Shown here: piece by piece, positions 11,641 to 23,886 of the stretch
How the letters are laid out: every line of letters starts with the position of its first letter
How positions within the stretch are numbered: position 1 is the first letter of the stretch
Assembly (NCBI GenBank): GCA_011009095.1
Contig: VTPC01002291.1
Span: 1-64,000, forward strand
DNA length: 64,000 nt
Direction of reading: 5' to 3'
Source of the DNA: Ignelater luminosus
Lineage: Eukaryota; Arthropoda; Insecta; Coleoptera; Elateridae
Program-made: the position numbers and the translations under genes
The notes under the pieces: generated by a model
What the model was told of the DNA's origin: nothing
The model's database searches: none
What the model saw: only the letters and a program-made list of their open reading frames with translations

Positions 11641-13490
11641 CTGTTTATGTAGATTCAATCCTTACTTCCATAATTATAATAATATGCTTAAAAATTATGT
11701 CTAGAAGAAAATAAAAATATTTTTATTTATTGTGGTAAAATAGCAATCGCTGTCCATAAAGTTTTTAATTTAGGGAATATCCTCAAAATAATTTGTGAGT
11801 AGAACATAAAAATCAAATTTATTATACGAGAATTAACGAAGAAACGGTAATATTTTGTACGTTACTGAAAAAATTACTTGTTAATCTAACAAATGGTAAT
11901 AGTTAGGTATTTGAAATTAGAAAATTCTGAACAGACTTAATTTTTAATTCCGAACGCTTTTTGACCATGAAAATGTATAACGCTACGTGTATCGTGATGG
12001 GACATCGCTTCGGTTCAAGGTTTTGTTATTATACTGTTGCTCATCATTTGCTTGCCATACAGAAGTTTATGGTACTTTTTATCTATTTTATCATCGCGCA
12101 CAATATTTAGTTCACTTTCGGTGTCTGAAGTGAACGGCTCAGATTTCATTAGTTAATAGTTCTCTTAAGTAGTTTTATCGAGTGAAATAGTGATTTGCAA
12201 TTTTAATTATTTTAGTTATATTCTTTTTATGCTGTAGAAAAAAACTCGAGTAGGTATGTCAGTATCTTCTTTCATTTTAATAATTTTCTTCTCATGCTTA
12301 TTTATTAAAAAATTTGCAAAATTTCAAGTTTGAGGTTATAAGTGAAGGGTAATATAATTTAAAATTTTAAAATTTAAATGGTCCATATAATATTTTTTCC
12401 AAACATTTCTGTGTTGCAAACCTGAAATATTTATGATATTAAAATATTAAACTACAGTTAGTTATTTTGGTTGATATTAGATACATCTATAAAAACACAT
12501 TTTAATCTAAAATGTGTGTCAAATTTAAATTTATGAAGCCCGCAACTAATTAACGGGAGAAAAAATAAATCAAAGTTTTGTTATTTTTTTAAAATTCAAA
12601 TTCTAAATTTTATAAGCGCGAATTTTTATTTTCAAGTGCAGTAAAAATTAGTGTGTTTTATGTTGTGTCGTAATAATAATCTTTTTATCTATAGTTAATA
12701 TTTGTTGTTATTACTATTATTATTATTATTATTATTATTACATTTTATCGCCATAGTAGTTAAGTAATTTTTTAAGTTATGTATGACATGATTTAACATA
12801 AACAGTACCTATTGCAAAACAGATAAGTTATTAGATCTTTTTATTTTTATTATTTTTTATTAACTTTGTGGTAATAGATGCAATTTTAGTAAATCACAAT
12901 GTAGTGGACAGGCGCTTTCTGCAAAACTATTGTGATGATAAGTGGCATTATTTTATTTATAAACGATTATTAAAGATGTGCTTTCCCAATGATACTGATA
13001 GTCAGTGCATTATTACAAATTTAGAGGAATCATATGATATGATAAATAGCTATTTCCTTTTTCCTGGGAAAATCAGCGAGAGCAAATATTTATTTTTATA
13101 CTGTTCGATAACATCATATAATCATCTTTTTTTTTTGTTTTGAGAGTAGTTCCAGGTAGGTAATCAAAAACGTATCAGTCACATATAGCGACTAAAACAA
13201 CGTATTGTTTTGACTGGCAGATGTTCAAAGCACTTCCTATGATAAATATGGCAATCTAGATATCTGGATGAATTAATCACGGAGACTTCATTTTATTTCT
13301 GTTGATTACAAAATTTTATGAAAACATATTACAAACAAGGCAGAGTTTCTTAAGGTGCATTTATATGGTGAACAGGGTAATGCTTGGTGCGTTTAGTGTC
13401 AGTTTCGGTTGTCTTGTTCGCCACTGTGCAGCGAAAGTCACCCATGGTAAATTGCCTCTTTGCCACATTCTTGCGCTGTGCCTGCTTTAG
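11641..13490. other. Gene-free AT-rich stretch
   Basis: AT-rich DNA with a (TTA)n microsatellite around 12703-12742. A 91-codon open frame at 12868-13143 has no recognisable domain and reads like chance AT-rich sequence. I see no other feature until the repeat block beginning near 13490. Confidence 0.5.
13370..13470 (+). repeat. Dispersed repeat segment flanking the 260 bp array
   Basis: Contains 'gtttagtgtcagtttcggtt', then gtcttgttcgcc. Similar segments occur at about 14283-14340 (same strand) and inverted at 36820-36870 and 37360-37410. It probably marks one end of a dispersed element that also carries the satellite-like units. Confidence 0.5.
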
Positions 13491-13497
13491 ATAATCA

Positions 13498-14225
13498 GTG
13501 GCACTACACCAATTGTATACAAGTACGTTTAGAATTTACAAAATTATAAAGTTGCAAATCGAAATTAGAAACTTACAAGTATGGGTTTTCATAATGTTAT
13601 TAAATGTCTGAATTTTCTGAGTGTTTGGAGAAAAACTCTGGAACTCGACTCTAAACACTTGAAGACGCTAAATAACCAACAGATTATTAGTTCGAAATTA
13701 AGAATTGCATCATGCCATTCGAAGTATAGAAAAATCTTTAGATGATCCGTGGCACTAATAAACTGATTATACAAAAGTTTGTTTAGAATTTACAAATTTG
13801 TTAACAATTTGCAAATTCAAATTAGGGATTTATAATTATGAATTTTCATCAAGTTATTACATTTCTGCAGATTCTTAAAAATCGCTGAGTGTTCAGAGAA
13901 AAACTATGGAAATGTACTCTAAACATTCAAAGACACTAAATAACCAACAAATTAGTAGTTCGAAATTAAAAATTGCGTCATGTCATTCAGAACATAGAGA
14001 AACCTTTAGATAATACGTGACGCTACGCTATTTGTACAAAAATTAGTCTACAGTTTACGAAATTGTAACGTTGCAAATCGAATTTAGGAACTTACAGATA
14101 CAAGTTTTCGTGTTCTCATGCTGTTAATACACTCTAAACACTAGGAGGCACTAAATGACTAACAGACTATTAGTTCGAAATTACGAATTACATCATGCAA
14201 TTCGAGACCTAAAATCTTTTAGATC
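13498..14225 (+). repeat. Satellite-like tandem repeat, period about 260 bp, three units
   Basis: Units start at about 13498, 13749 and 14016. Each begins 'gtggcacta', continues through 'tttagaatttacaaa', 'ttgcaaat.gaaattag', 'gagaaaaactctgga', 'actctaaacact' and 'aataaccaacagattattag', and ends near 'tctttagat'. The same monomer family occurs inverted at 27230-27660 and 28820-29200. No coding capacity. Confidence 0.75.
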
Positions 14226-14369
14226 AAGGCCGACGCTAGGGTATTTGGCACCTATGGGGAAACTTTTTAAGGCCCCTTCGTTTGTTAAACAGGATGTGCA
14301 TAAATCGTTTAATGTCAGTCTCAACTGTCCTAGTCACCTCGGCGTGGAGGCCTGCACGGGCCGGGTTTT

Positions 14370-14850
14370 CTAGGCGGGTCTCAGTTTGAGAATTTATCGG
14401 GCTTTTCGGAACTATGTCCGATCTTGTCAGACCTGCCGAGTTGTTGAATCAGTCGGACTTCTCGACCTTCTTGAGTCATACGGATCTGTCGGTCCTTTTG
14501 GATTTCTCGGTTTTTCGGATCTGTTGGGCTGTATGGATCTCTCGGGCCTGCCGGACAGTTCTGGCTGTCGGGTCTGTCGGGCCTTTTAGACTTCTCGGCC
14601 CTTCGGGTCATACGGGCTGTCGGGTCGTTCGGGCCTGTCAGGCTTTTTAGACTTTCTGCCCTTTCAGGTCTATCGGGCCGTTCGGATTTCTCGCTTCAGG
14701 CTGTTTGGACTTCTTGGTCCTTCAGGTCTACCGGGCCGTTTGGACCTCTCGGGCCGTCAGCGTCGGGGCTGTCAGGCCTTTTGGACCTCTCGGACCGTTC
14801 GGGCCTGTCGGACCGATCAAGAAGTTACCGGGAGTTTTCGGGTCGCGTCG
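14370..14850 (+). repeat. GC-rich degenerate minisatellite (about 9-12 bp unit)
   Basis: A run of degenerate TCGGGCCTG / TCGGACCTT / TCGGGTC units, with TT-rich spacers giving a longer beat of about 20-25 bp (for example 'cttttggacctctcgg' recurring). GC content is far above the surroundings. Open frames on both strands here are by-products of the repeat. Confidence 0.75.
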
Positions 14851-15179
14851 ACCCTGACGGCAGCAAAGCACTAATCTGAATATCCATGACTCAGGAAAAT
14901 GAAAACACGGAAATTTAATTTAGAAATTCCAGAACGGTGCCATAGGTATACAGGATGTTCCATTTAACAGTCTACACACAATTATTCGGAAAATAATAAA
15001 GCTATCAGGCTAAAGTTCGGAATTCCGGTATAATTCGGCAAAACAGAAATTAGAACACTTTTTAAAATAACCTGACGTCGACTTTTTTTGTTGTAGTTTC
15101 GTTAATATCGATTTTAGACCTGCAATATTTTAATATTTTTCTATCGGAAATCTTACAAGATATCGATTGGGGTAATACA

Positions 15180-17110
15180 AAAGTAGAGGTTTCGACCCGT
15201 ACTCGCTTCTAGCACTCTAAAGGTCGCGGAATGCCAAACTCGATTTTTGTGCAGCCTGACACTCTATGAAGAAGGTTAATGTAGGGCAAAGCTCGCTATT
15301 CTGTTACCGCTGATGATCTGTTGAAGGGCAAATCCGGATCTTGGGCAATCAAAAATGGTCCCGTTGAGTGACACAGTCCGATACTATATAAAGAAAGTTG
15401 ATGTAAGGTGAAGCTCGACATTTTGGCACTGCAGGTGGTCTGTTGGAGAGCGCAGCCCTACACGTGTTACTATGAGTTTCTTAAAAAGGCCAATGAAGGG
15501 CGTAGCCTGAACTACTCGTTTCCACCCTTCAAAGATCACTAGAAAACGAACACCACAGAAGTGGTCCATTGAGAGGAGCACAGCCAACAGGTGGCCTATT
15601 TTTTTTAATAAAGCTAATTAGAAGGCAAAGTCCGATCTTGGTTCTTTTGTGAAGGTTAATAGAGGGCACAGTCCGACCTTGGGCCATCAGAAATGTGAAA
15701 ATTGGAAAACTCTGTGGTCTACATATGAAAAAACGTGGGAGGGATCATCTCGACGCCTATTTGTTTCTAGCTCTCTAAAGAAGGTCAATAGAAGACGAAG
15801 ACCGATTTTAGGACACCGGAGTTGTCTGTTGAGCGCTGTAACCCGACAAGAAGGTTAATAATGTAGGGCAAAACTCGACTTTCTGGTATCACAAGTCACC
15901 TGCTGGAAGGCGCAATCTGGTTTTTTAAGAAAGATAATAGAGGGCGAAGGCTCACCTCCTGTCACTGCAGGTGGCCCGTTGAAAGATCTCTTTGGTCCCT
16001 ATATGGAGCAAGCGTGAGGGGATGCAGCTCAACCCGTTCTCGTTTTCAGCTCTCTAAAAGTCATTGAATGGCGAACACTGATTTTTACGCAGCCCGACAC
16101 TTTATGAAAAAGGTTAATGTAGAGCCAAGCGCGCCATTTTGCTGCCGCCGGTGGCCTGTCGGAGGACAAAGCCCACGCTTTATGAAGAAGGTTCATCTAA
16201 GACGAAGCTCGATGCTTTGCCACCGCAGGTGGCCTTTTGGAAGAGCGCAGCCGGACACGTCCTAGTATGAGTTTTTCAAGAAGGGTAATGAAGGGCACAG
16301 CCTCAACTTTTACCGCCGAAGGTGGCCTGTAAATTGCCCAAGATCTGTATGGTCTATATGAGTCAAGCGTAGGAAGACCCAACTCGACTCGTACTCGCTT
16401 CTAGCACTCTAAAGGTCACTGAAAGGCAAACACCGATTTTGGTGCAGCTCGATGCTTTATGATTAAGGTTAATGTAGAGCGAAGTCTGATATTCTGCTCC
16501 GCAAGTGGCCTGTTGGAGAGTGCAGTCGGACAGTTTTTCAAGAAAGCTAATAAAGGACACAACCTGAACTTTATTCACCGGGGGTGGCCTGAAAATTCAG
16601 CAAGATCTCTCTGGTCCCTATATGAAACAAGCGTATAAGAGCGTAGCTCGGCCCGTACTCGCTTCTAGGACTCTAAAGGTTATTGAATGGCAAACACCGA
16701 TTTTGCTGCAGCTCGATGCTTTATGAAAAAGGTTAATGTAGGACGAAGCTCACGATTCTACTACCACAGCTAGTTTGTTGGAGGGCACAGCCGGACCTTG
16801 GGCCATCGAAAGTGGCCCAGTTGACTGATACAGTCCGACGTTCTACAAAAAAGGTTCGATGTTTTGTCAGCGCAGATGGCCTGTTGAATAGCACAGCCCG
16901 ATGCGTGTTGTGTTTTTTTAAGAAGGCTAATGAAGAGCGCAGCTCAAACTTTAGCCACCACAGGTGGCCTTTAAATTGAGAAAGATCTCTGTGATCTGTA
17001 TATGAGACAAGCGTAAGAGACGAACACCGACCTTGAGGAGCACAGCCAAATGGGTGTTTGTTTTTGGCTCTCTTAATGGACGGCGCAGCCTGACTTATTT
17101 TGAAACAACC
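15180..17110 (+). repeat. Complex degenerate tandem repeat with higher-order period of about 270-355 bp
   Basis: Recurring blocks include 'tactcgcttctagcactcta' (15203, 16393 and, with one change, 16660), 'atgaaaaaggttaatgtag' variants (15268, 15385, 16103, 16458, 16722) and 'caggtggcctgttgga' variants (15432, 15590, 15970, 16150, 16225, 16505, 16870). The blocks recur in the same order, so this is a multi-block satellite. No gene is visible in any frame. Confidence 0.7.
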
Positions 17111-17339
17111 GCAACTCTAAATGGTGGTCGCAGTAGGTGGCTGAAATAAGAGGAGGACTTTAACGCGACGTAGAACCTGGCGCTCGGCCGCAGATGTCAT
17201 AGCTCTAATTTCAATAGTAGAGACGAGTTTTTGTCCTTTGATCAACTTGCAACTTTGTTTAGTTAATCTTTTTAATTCCACATTAAGTTTTAATTTTGAG
17301 GCTCTCTTCTTTTGTGATCGACACAAAAGGTTTGGTGGG

Positions 17340-18950
17340 ACCACGTTGGCGCCCTCTGATTTAACATATCTGAACTGTTTACGGCATCTGCCTAGTGTGC
17401 AATTTAGTTCTGTTTTCAGTCATTTCCCTGTCGTAATCAGTGGATTCTGAAGCAGTCGCCTTACTGGCTTAGCGGCAGAGGCCGGCCCTGGACCTGAAAC
17501 TAGAAGATTCAATCCAAGACTAAAGTAGAACTCTTAGCTGCTTCATGTAGTTCATAATTTCCAATTTTCACTTCTAGTTACTTAAGAGAACGAAATAATA
17601 CTTCTCTGCAAAGCAAAAAGTCTATAACTCTGGAAATCATAGAATCATACATTTGTATCGGATAGGGCACTTTATAAATTAGTCTGTTATTTTCAAAGTT
17701 AGGGCTTTCTTGTCCAAATAGTCGTCTCTTATTTCATCTGGACGCTATAGTGTGCTCAAGTAATTTTCAATTCGGCAAGAGTGACTCCTGCCATTCTAAA
17801 ATCAATCTCGATGTATCAGACTAATAGAAAATAGAAGATCTGTTTGGTTTATGCTGCTTTAAAATTTATTGTATTCAGATACATTCTCTAATAAGTCTTT
17901 AAATTCTCTCAAAATAATGTTCAAATATGTGACAGTTTTAGGAAAAAAAGAAATGATTAACATCAAGCTAGCTACGTTTTCACGAAAGAATGGAAAAAGT
18001 AGCTTTTCGGGTATCATTTTTGTTTTCAATTTGATTGTTTCAGTTTTCACGCACCGTTTACTATGATATAGTATTTAATTTTAATCTCTCTATCTCCATG
18101 TATGATTCATTTTTATTTTCTCGTCAGTGCTCTTCAGATATTTTCAATTGAATTCGTTTGTTTTATATTTTCACGACGTGTGGTTAAATATTGAGTTTCG
18201 GCAAGAGGGCAATAAAATTCATCATCTATCTTCGTAACAGTTCCTGCAAAATTTAATTTTAATACCTCTCTATAGAAAACGATTGATTTATCGATTGAAA
18301 CTAATTACTTTGAAATAAGGCCATATATCTAATAAATTATGATGATTGTTGGAAAAAGTAATTTCTAATTTCTAAAGAAATGTTATTTATGTTGAATTTG
18401 CATTTTTTTCTTGTTTCAACCACTTTTTATTAAAAACGTATTTCATGACGAAATAACTCGTCATAATTATTGGAAAAGAAACGCTGCATCGAAATGTGCT
18501 TTTATATACATTTAACACTATTTTTTTCTAATTTCAGATGAATGCACTCTCGAAAGATCAAGAAACAAGCCCAGAGCATTAAGTGGGCGTAATGAAATAA
18601 GAAAATTTATCAAGAAAAAAATTGGTCGATCAAAGAAAGGTTTTTAATGTGTAGGAGAGTGACGAATGTTATTTGTTGGTCCAGATCAGTTCTTCTAGAC
18701 TGTCCATATATGTATAACAACTTTATAATTCTGGTGGGTTTAAAACGGTGACGTAACACGGCCTCCATTGGTCTCTCCTGCAGGTCCTCCACAAGACACC
18801 TCCGCCTGCAAGTTTACTGGGTGGTGTTCGTCGCCGACACTCTTCACTTTCAACAAGTGCGCGATCGCGAGTGCACGCATCGTCCTCTTATTAATTATAT
18901 ATTTTAATTTTCTTTTAATTATTTTAATTTTTAACTTAATTGTGTTATAG
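17340..18950. other. Region upstream of the giant gene
   Basis: No coding region is supported. The segment 18780-18880 is noticeably richer in CpG (around gtgcgcgatcgcgagtgcac) than the AT-rich surroundings, which could mark a promoter or a non-coding first exon. A pyrimidine/AT tract followed by ttatag ends at 18950 and looks like a splice acceptor. Confidence 0.4.
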
Positions 18951-18998
18951 TTTATTACATTTCTCGACTCGTTTAGTGCCTTACTTTAAATAAGAAAA
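18951..18998 (+). other. Probable 5' UTR part of the first coding exon
   Basis: Starts after a plausible acceptor (ttaacttaattgtgttatag, ending 18950), so a non-coding exon probably lies upstream. An in-frame TAA at 18987-18989 precedes the ATG at 18999, which supports that ATG as the start. The context aagaaaaatga has A at -3. Confidence 0.5.
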
Positions 18999-21900
18999 AT
19001 GACCGTAAATAAAAACGCTACGCCCAGTACTAAAACTAAGAAAAAAAGTTCTTCTTCAACAGAGACCACAAGTGCTAGTGCAACAACATCAACAGCAAGT
19101 ACCGCGACGAAGGTCACCAAGAAAGTTGTCGGTTCTTCTTCAAAAACAACTGAGGTATCAAAAAATGTAAGTGGTGTTGTCGGTACATCTAGGTCGTCGT
19201 CAAGTTCGAGTCTTAAGATTGCTGACATTTCACATATACCGGAAGCTCCATCAACTTCTCTGGTTACTTATTCAGTCACAGAAAGTTTTCCACAAGGAGG
19301 CGGCGAAAGCATTACCACTTACAATGCGGCAGGTGGTAGTTCTGTTGAATATCGTCATTTTATAAATCAAGAATCATCTTCTTCTACAAAGCAGTCCTCC
19401 GATATAACACAAGTAAGTTCAATTTTAAATCGATCGACTACAAATCTTTCTACGATTTCGGACGATTCGAATGCGACTTATATAGTAACAGAGCCGAAAG
19501 AAGAAATTCGTTATACGTATAATAAAAATGATTCGGGATGGAACGGAAAATTTGTATTAGAACAGCCCGTACAGAAAAAAGGGACCATCGTTGAACAATC
19601 GTCTTCCTCCAATACACAACAAAGTAGTTCGTCCGTCCAAAAAAGTTCCTCTAGTAGTTACGTTATAGAAATTGTTGACGGTAAAGAGCGTATTGTAGAC
19701 CAAAAGCATCATGAATCGGGGTTTTCAACAGCTGCCAGTAATGAAGAACATACCTCTGCAAGAAGTGGTACCAATATCACGCCAGAATTACATCATGTAC
19801 AGAAAAAGGCTCAAAGTTCCACAGTTTATGACACAGCAGTTCCTGAATTAACACAACCTCAAACTAAGGGCTCAAAGATGGTAAAAGAATTCCATAAGGT
19901 TGGGGGTGTCCAAACATCCAATGTGTATGAAACCAGAGATAATGAACCCCTTCCTCAGGGTCATATGGGGCGAATTACTCATGATACCAACTGGGATGGT
20001 ACTTTTGTATTAGAAAAGACCGATAGTGCTAAAATCAAAAAAGCTCACACCAGCTCAGATTCGCGCAATTTTTATGGACACGACAGCACAGTTAAAACTT
20101 CAAAAATAAAAGATTCTCAAACTTTCACGGATTCAAAAAATTTCCATGATCTTGGTACTGACACTATAACAACAACCACCACAACTACCTATTACGATGC
20201 TGACGGAAAAGTAGTTAATGTTGTTACGGATGTTGAGAATAAAAATAGTCCTCCAACACATCGAAGCAACGTTACAGATACAAAAAAGTCACAGGTTATT
20301 AAAGATGATACTTCTGAAACTGTTACTCGTTATGTAGATACGTCGAAGACTCGTACTGCTCAGTCTACAACTGATTCACGGGATTTCTATGGACGTGGGG
20401 TCGATTCAAAAAACACAACCGTTAAGAATGTTTATGACACCACAGCAACCCAAAGTACTACTGGAACTAGGGGTAAAGTAGTTAAAGATCGCACGAGTGA
20501 CTCAACTGATACTAGAAAGTCGACAGCTGACACCATAACAACAACCTCTACAATTACTTATTACGATGCTGATGGAAACGTTGTTAATGTTGTTACGGAT
20601 GTTGAGAATAAAAACATTCCTTCAACACATCGAAGCAATGTTACTGATACAAAACAGTCACATGTTATTAAAGATGATACTTCCGAAAGTGTTACTCGTT
20701 ATGTAGATGAGAATTATGTAGATACGTCAAAGATTCGTACTGCCCAATCCACAACAGATTCACGCGATTTTTTTGGCCATGGCGTTGATTCAAGAAACAC
20801 CGTTGTTAAAAATGTGTACGATTCCACAGCAACCCAGAATACTATTGGAACTAGGGGTAAAGTAATTAAAGATCACACAATTGACTCAAGTGATGTCGTT
20901 TATTCAAACGAACGCACCTACGGAAAAACATCATGGAATGGTCAATTTGTTTATGAAACTCCAGTGAAACCTAAGAAACCGACTGATACTTCACCTCAAA
21001 AAGGTTCAAAACAAGATAAGCCTTCGAAAGAAAGAGATTCTCCCACTAAAGGTAGAACATCTCCCTCTAGAGAATCACCAACTAGAACTACCACCACTTC
21101 TAGAGATTCACCCACTAGAACCACTCCTTCTAGAGAATCCCCAACAAGGACAGCTCCTCGTGATGGTAAAAGACCTCCAAGTGGCTCAAGATCGCCTGAC
21201 AGGAAACATCCACAAGATGAAACAACCACAACTACATACTATGTTGACGAGAACTACGTTGATACTGCAAAAATCCGTAACGCCCAATCTACAACAGATT
21301 CGCGTAATTTTTACGGTCACACTGTAGATTCAAAGAATACAGTTGTTAATAAAGTGTACGATTCAAGTGCAACTCAAAATACAATTGGCACTAGGGGTAC
21401 TGTAATAAAAGATAACACAATTGATTCAACCGACGTTGTATACTCGAACGAACGAACCTATGGTAAAACAAATTGGAATGGTAAATTTGTGTACGAAACG
21501 CCAGTAAAACCCCAAAAAGGACCTCAAGACGATAAACCTAAAGATGGCAAAAAAAGTCCTACATCTAAAGAAGACACTCCAAAGACACAAAAGTCTCCAA
21601 CTGATAAAACTACAACTAGCTTTGAACGTATAACTGACACATCTGATTCGAAGACGACTATCGTGCGAGATTCTAAAACGTTTGTTGACGATCAAAGCAC
21701 TGTAGATTATTATACTGTAATTGAAGGACAACAACCCAGGGGTCCAAGAGGACCTGATGACTATCCTAGTGGACGAAGACCAGAAGGGCAACAACCTAGA
21801 GGACCGAAAAGCCCTGATGACTATCCTGGCGGACGAAGACCAGAAGGGCAGCAACCTAGAGGACCGAAAGGCCCTGATGACTATCCTGGCGGACGTAGAC

Positions 21901-23886
21901 CAGAAGGGCAACAACCTAGGGGACCAAGAAGACCTGATGATTATCCAGACGATAAGTCACATCCAAGAAGACCTGGCGATGACACGCGTCCAAGGCAAAT
22001 ACGAGGGCCAGATGGTAAATTGCAACCATACGATAAAGATAGATATCCTACAGATTTAACAACAATAGAATCATACGAAACCGTAACTGATTATACTGAT
22101 TCAAAAACTACAGTCACAAGGGATTCGAAAACATTTGTAGATAAACATAGTACTTTTGAAACATACACTACTACAGATGTTTATGATGGTGACAAACCAA
22201 AAGGACCTAAAGGAGGCCCCCATGAACCAAAATCGATCAGAGATGGCCCTAGAGATCAAAGGCATCCAAGATATCCATCGGATATAACAGATTCTAAAAC
22301 AACTGTTATAAGAGATTCTCAAACGTTCCTTGATGATCAACGCACTTTCGAGACTTACACCACTACAGATGTTTATGATGATAAAGGACCAAGAGGACCT
22401 GGTAGGGAACCAAAAGATACTCCAAAAGGACCTTCAAGAGGACCTCACGATAAATTGGAACCATACGACAAAAAACATCCTAGATACCCAGGTTCAACAA
22501 CTATCGTAGAAGATACAACTGACTCAAAAACAACAGTTATTCGTGATTCTAAAACATTCCTTGATGATCAAAGGACATTTGAAACATTCACTACTAGTGA
22601 GACTTTCGAGACAAGTACTCCTAAAGGTCCAAGAGATCGTCCTTATCANNNNNNNNNNNNNNNNNNNNNNNNNNNNNNNNNNNNNNNNNNNNNNNNNNNN
22701 NNNNNNNNNNNNNNNNNNNNNNNNNNNNNNNNNNNNNNNNNNNNNNNNNNNNNNNNNNNNNNNNNNNNGAAGACCAAAGGGTCCACAAGATGATCAAAAA
22801 TATGGCCCTAGAGGACCTCAAGATACAGATTCTCGAAGACCAAAGGGTCCACAAGATGATCAAAAATATGGCCCACGTGGACCTCAAGATACAGATTCTA
22901 GAAGACCAAAGGGACCAAAAGATGATCAGCCAAAAGATGAAAAACACGGTCCACGCGGACCTCAAGATAAATTGCAACCATATGACCGAAAATATCCACG
23001 ATATCCTGGTGAAGATTCGAAAACAGTTATAGAAACTTATGAAAGTGTTACTGATATGTCTGATACAAAAACAACGATCATCAGAGATTCTCAAACGTTC
23101 GTCGATAGTCAAAGTACAGTTGAGCATTACACAACTAGTGATGTTTATGATAGTACTAAGGATGGTCCAAGAAAACCACACGCAATAAGTGAAACTCCCA
23201 GAGATGGACGACCAAGAGGTCCAAGAGGTCCACAAGATGAACAACCAAGAGGGCCTACAGACGGCAGGAGAGGTCCTAAGGGTCCACAAGATGAACCAAG
23301 AGGGCCTACAGACGATAGAAGGAGTCTTAGGGGACCACAAGATGGACCAAGAGGACCCACCGACGATAGAAGGGGTCCCAAGGGACCACAAGATGAACCA
23401 AGAGGTCCTACCGACGATAGGAGGGGTCCTAAGGGACCACAAGATGAACCAAAAGGTCCTACCGACGACAGAAGTAGCCCTAGAGGTCCGCAAGATAAAG
23501 GTCCTAGAGGTCCCAGAGGGCCGCAAGACGAACCTACAGGTCCTCAAGATGGACGTCGAGGTCCAAAAGATGGACCTAGAGGCCCACAAGATGAACCAAG
23601 ACGACCTGGCGATAAACGTCCTCAGGATGGTCCCCAAGATAAAAGTCCGAAAGGTCCCCGGGATGGTCCACGAAGCCCTCAAGATGTATCTAAATATCCT
23701 GAAGGTGGTCCACTCGAACCCAAAGACAGAAAACCGGTAAATGGATTTGATGAAATAACTAAGACTTTTGTATCTGATGTTACTTCCAAAACAATTATTG
23801 ATGAGAAGATTACGGATGTAAAAGAAGTAATTAGAGACGAGAAGAATACTTTCATACGTGAAGATATTATTGATATAAAAGACATC
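18999..23886 (+). CDS. Exon 1 of the giant gene: Ser/Thr-rich then Gly-Pro-Arg-rich repeats
   Basis: Codes for about 1629 residues and has no recognised fold. Residues 1-130 are Ser/Thr/Lys-rich. Four W[ND]G.FV motifs (near residues 178, 330, 644 and 824, as in SGWNGKFVLE and TNWNGKFVYE) are spaced through it. DSR[ND]F[YF]G units with TGTRG or IGTRG recur between 350 and 820. Four 20-residue units (EGQQPRGP, DDYPGGRR) span 908-985. TDSKTTV.RDSKTF units followed by TTTDVYD recur six or so times from 880 to 1400. A GPRGPQD / GPTDDRRGPKGPQDEP tract fills about 1250-1560 but is not a strict collagen triplet. Gap 22649-22768 lies in this tract. The flanking frames agree only if its true length is 2 modulo 3. 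The donor is gacatc/gtaagt at 23886/23887, phase 0. Confidence 0.8.

Noticed and set aside
12868-13143. 91-codon open frame
   Set aside because: Very AT-rich, no domain, no splice or promoter context.
18610-18950. Coding exon upstream of 18999
   Set aside because: An in-frame stop at 18987 and an acceptor-like site at 18950 argue that only untranslated sequence precedes the ATG.
22621-23682. 353-codon minus-strand frame over the GPQD repeats
   Set aside because: It runs through the N gap and repeats with the coding units of exon 1; it is an artefact of composition.
22769-23690. Collagen triple-helix domain
   Set aside because: Gly is not at every third residue; units of GPRGPQD/GPTDDRR break the triplet.
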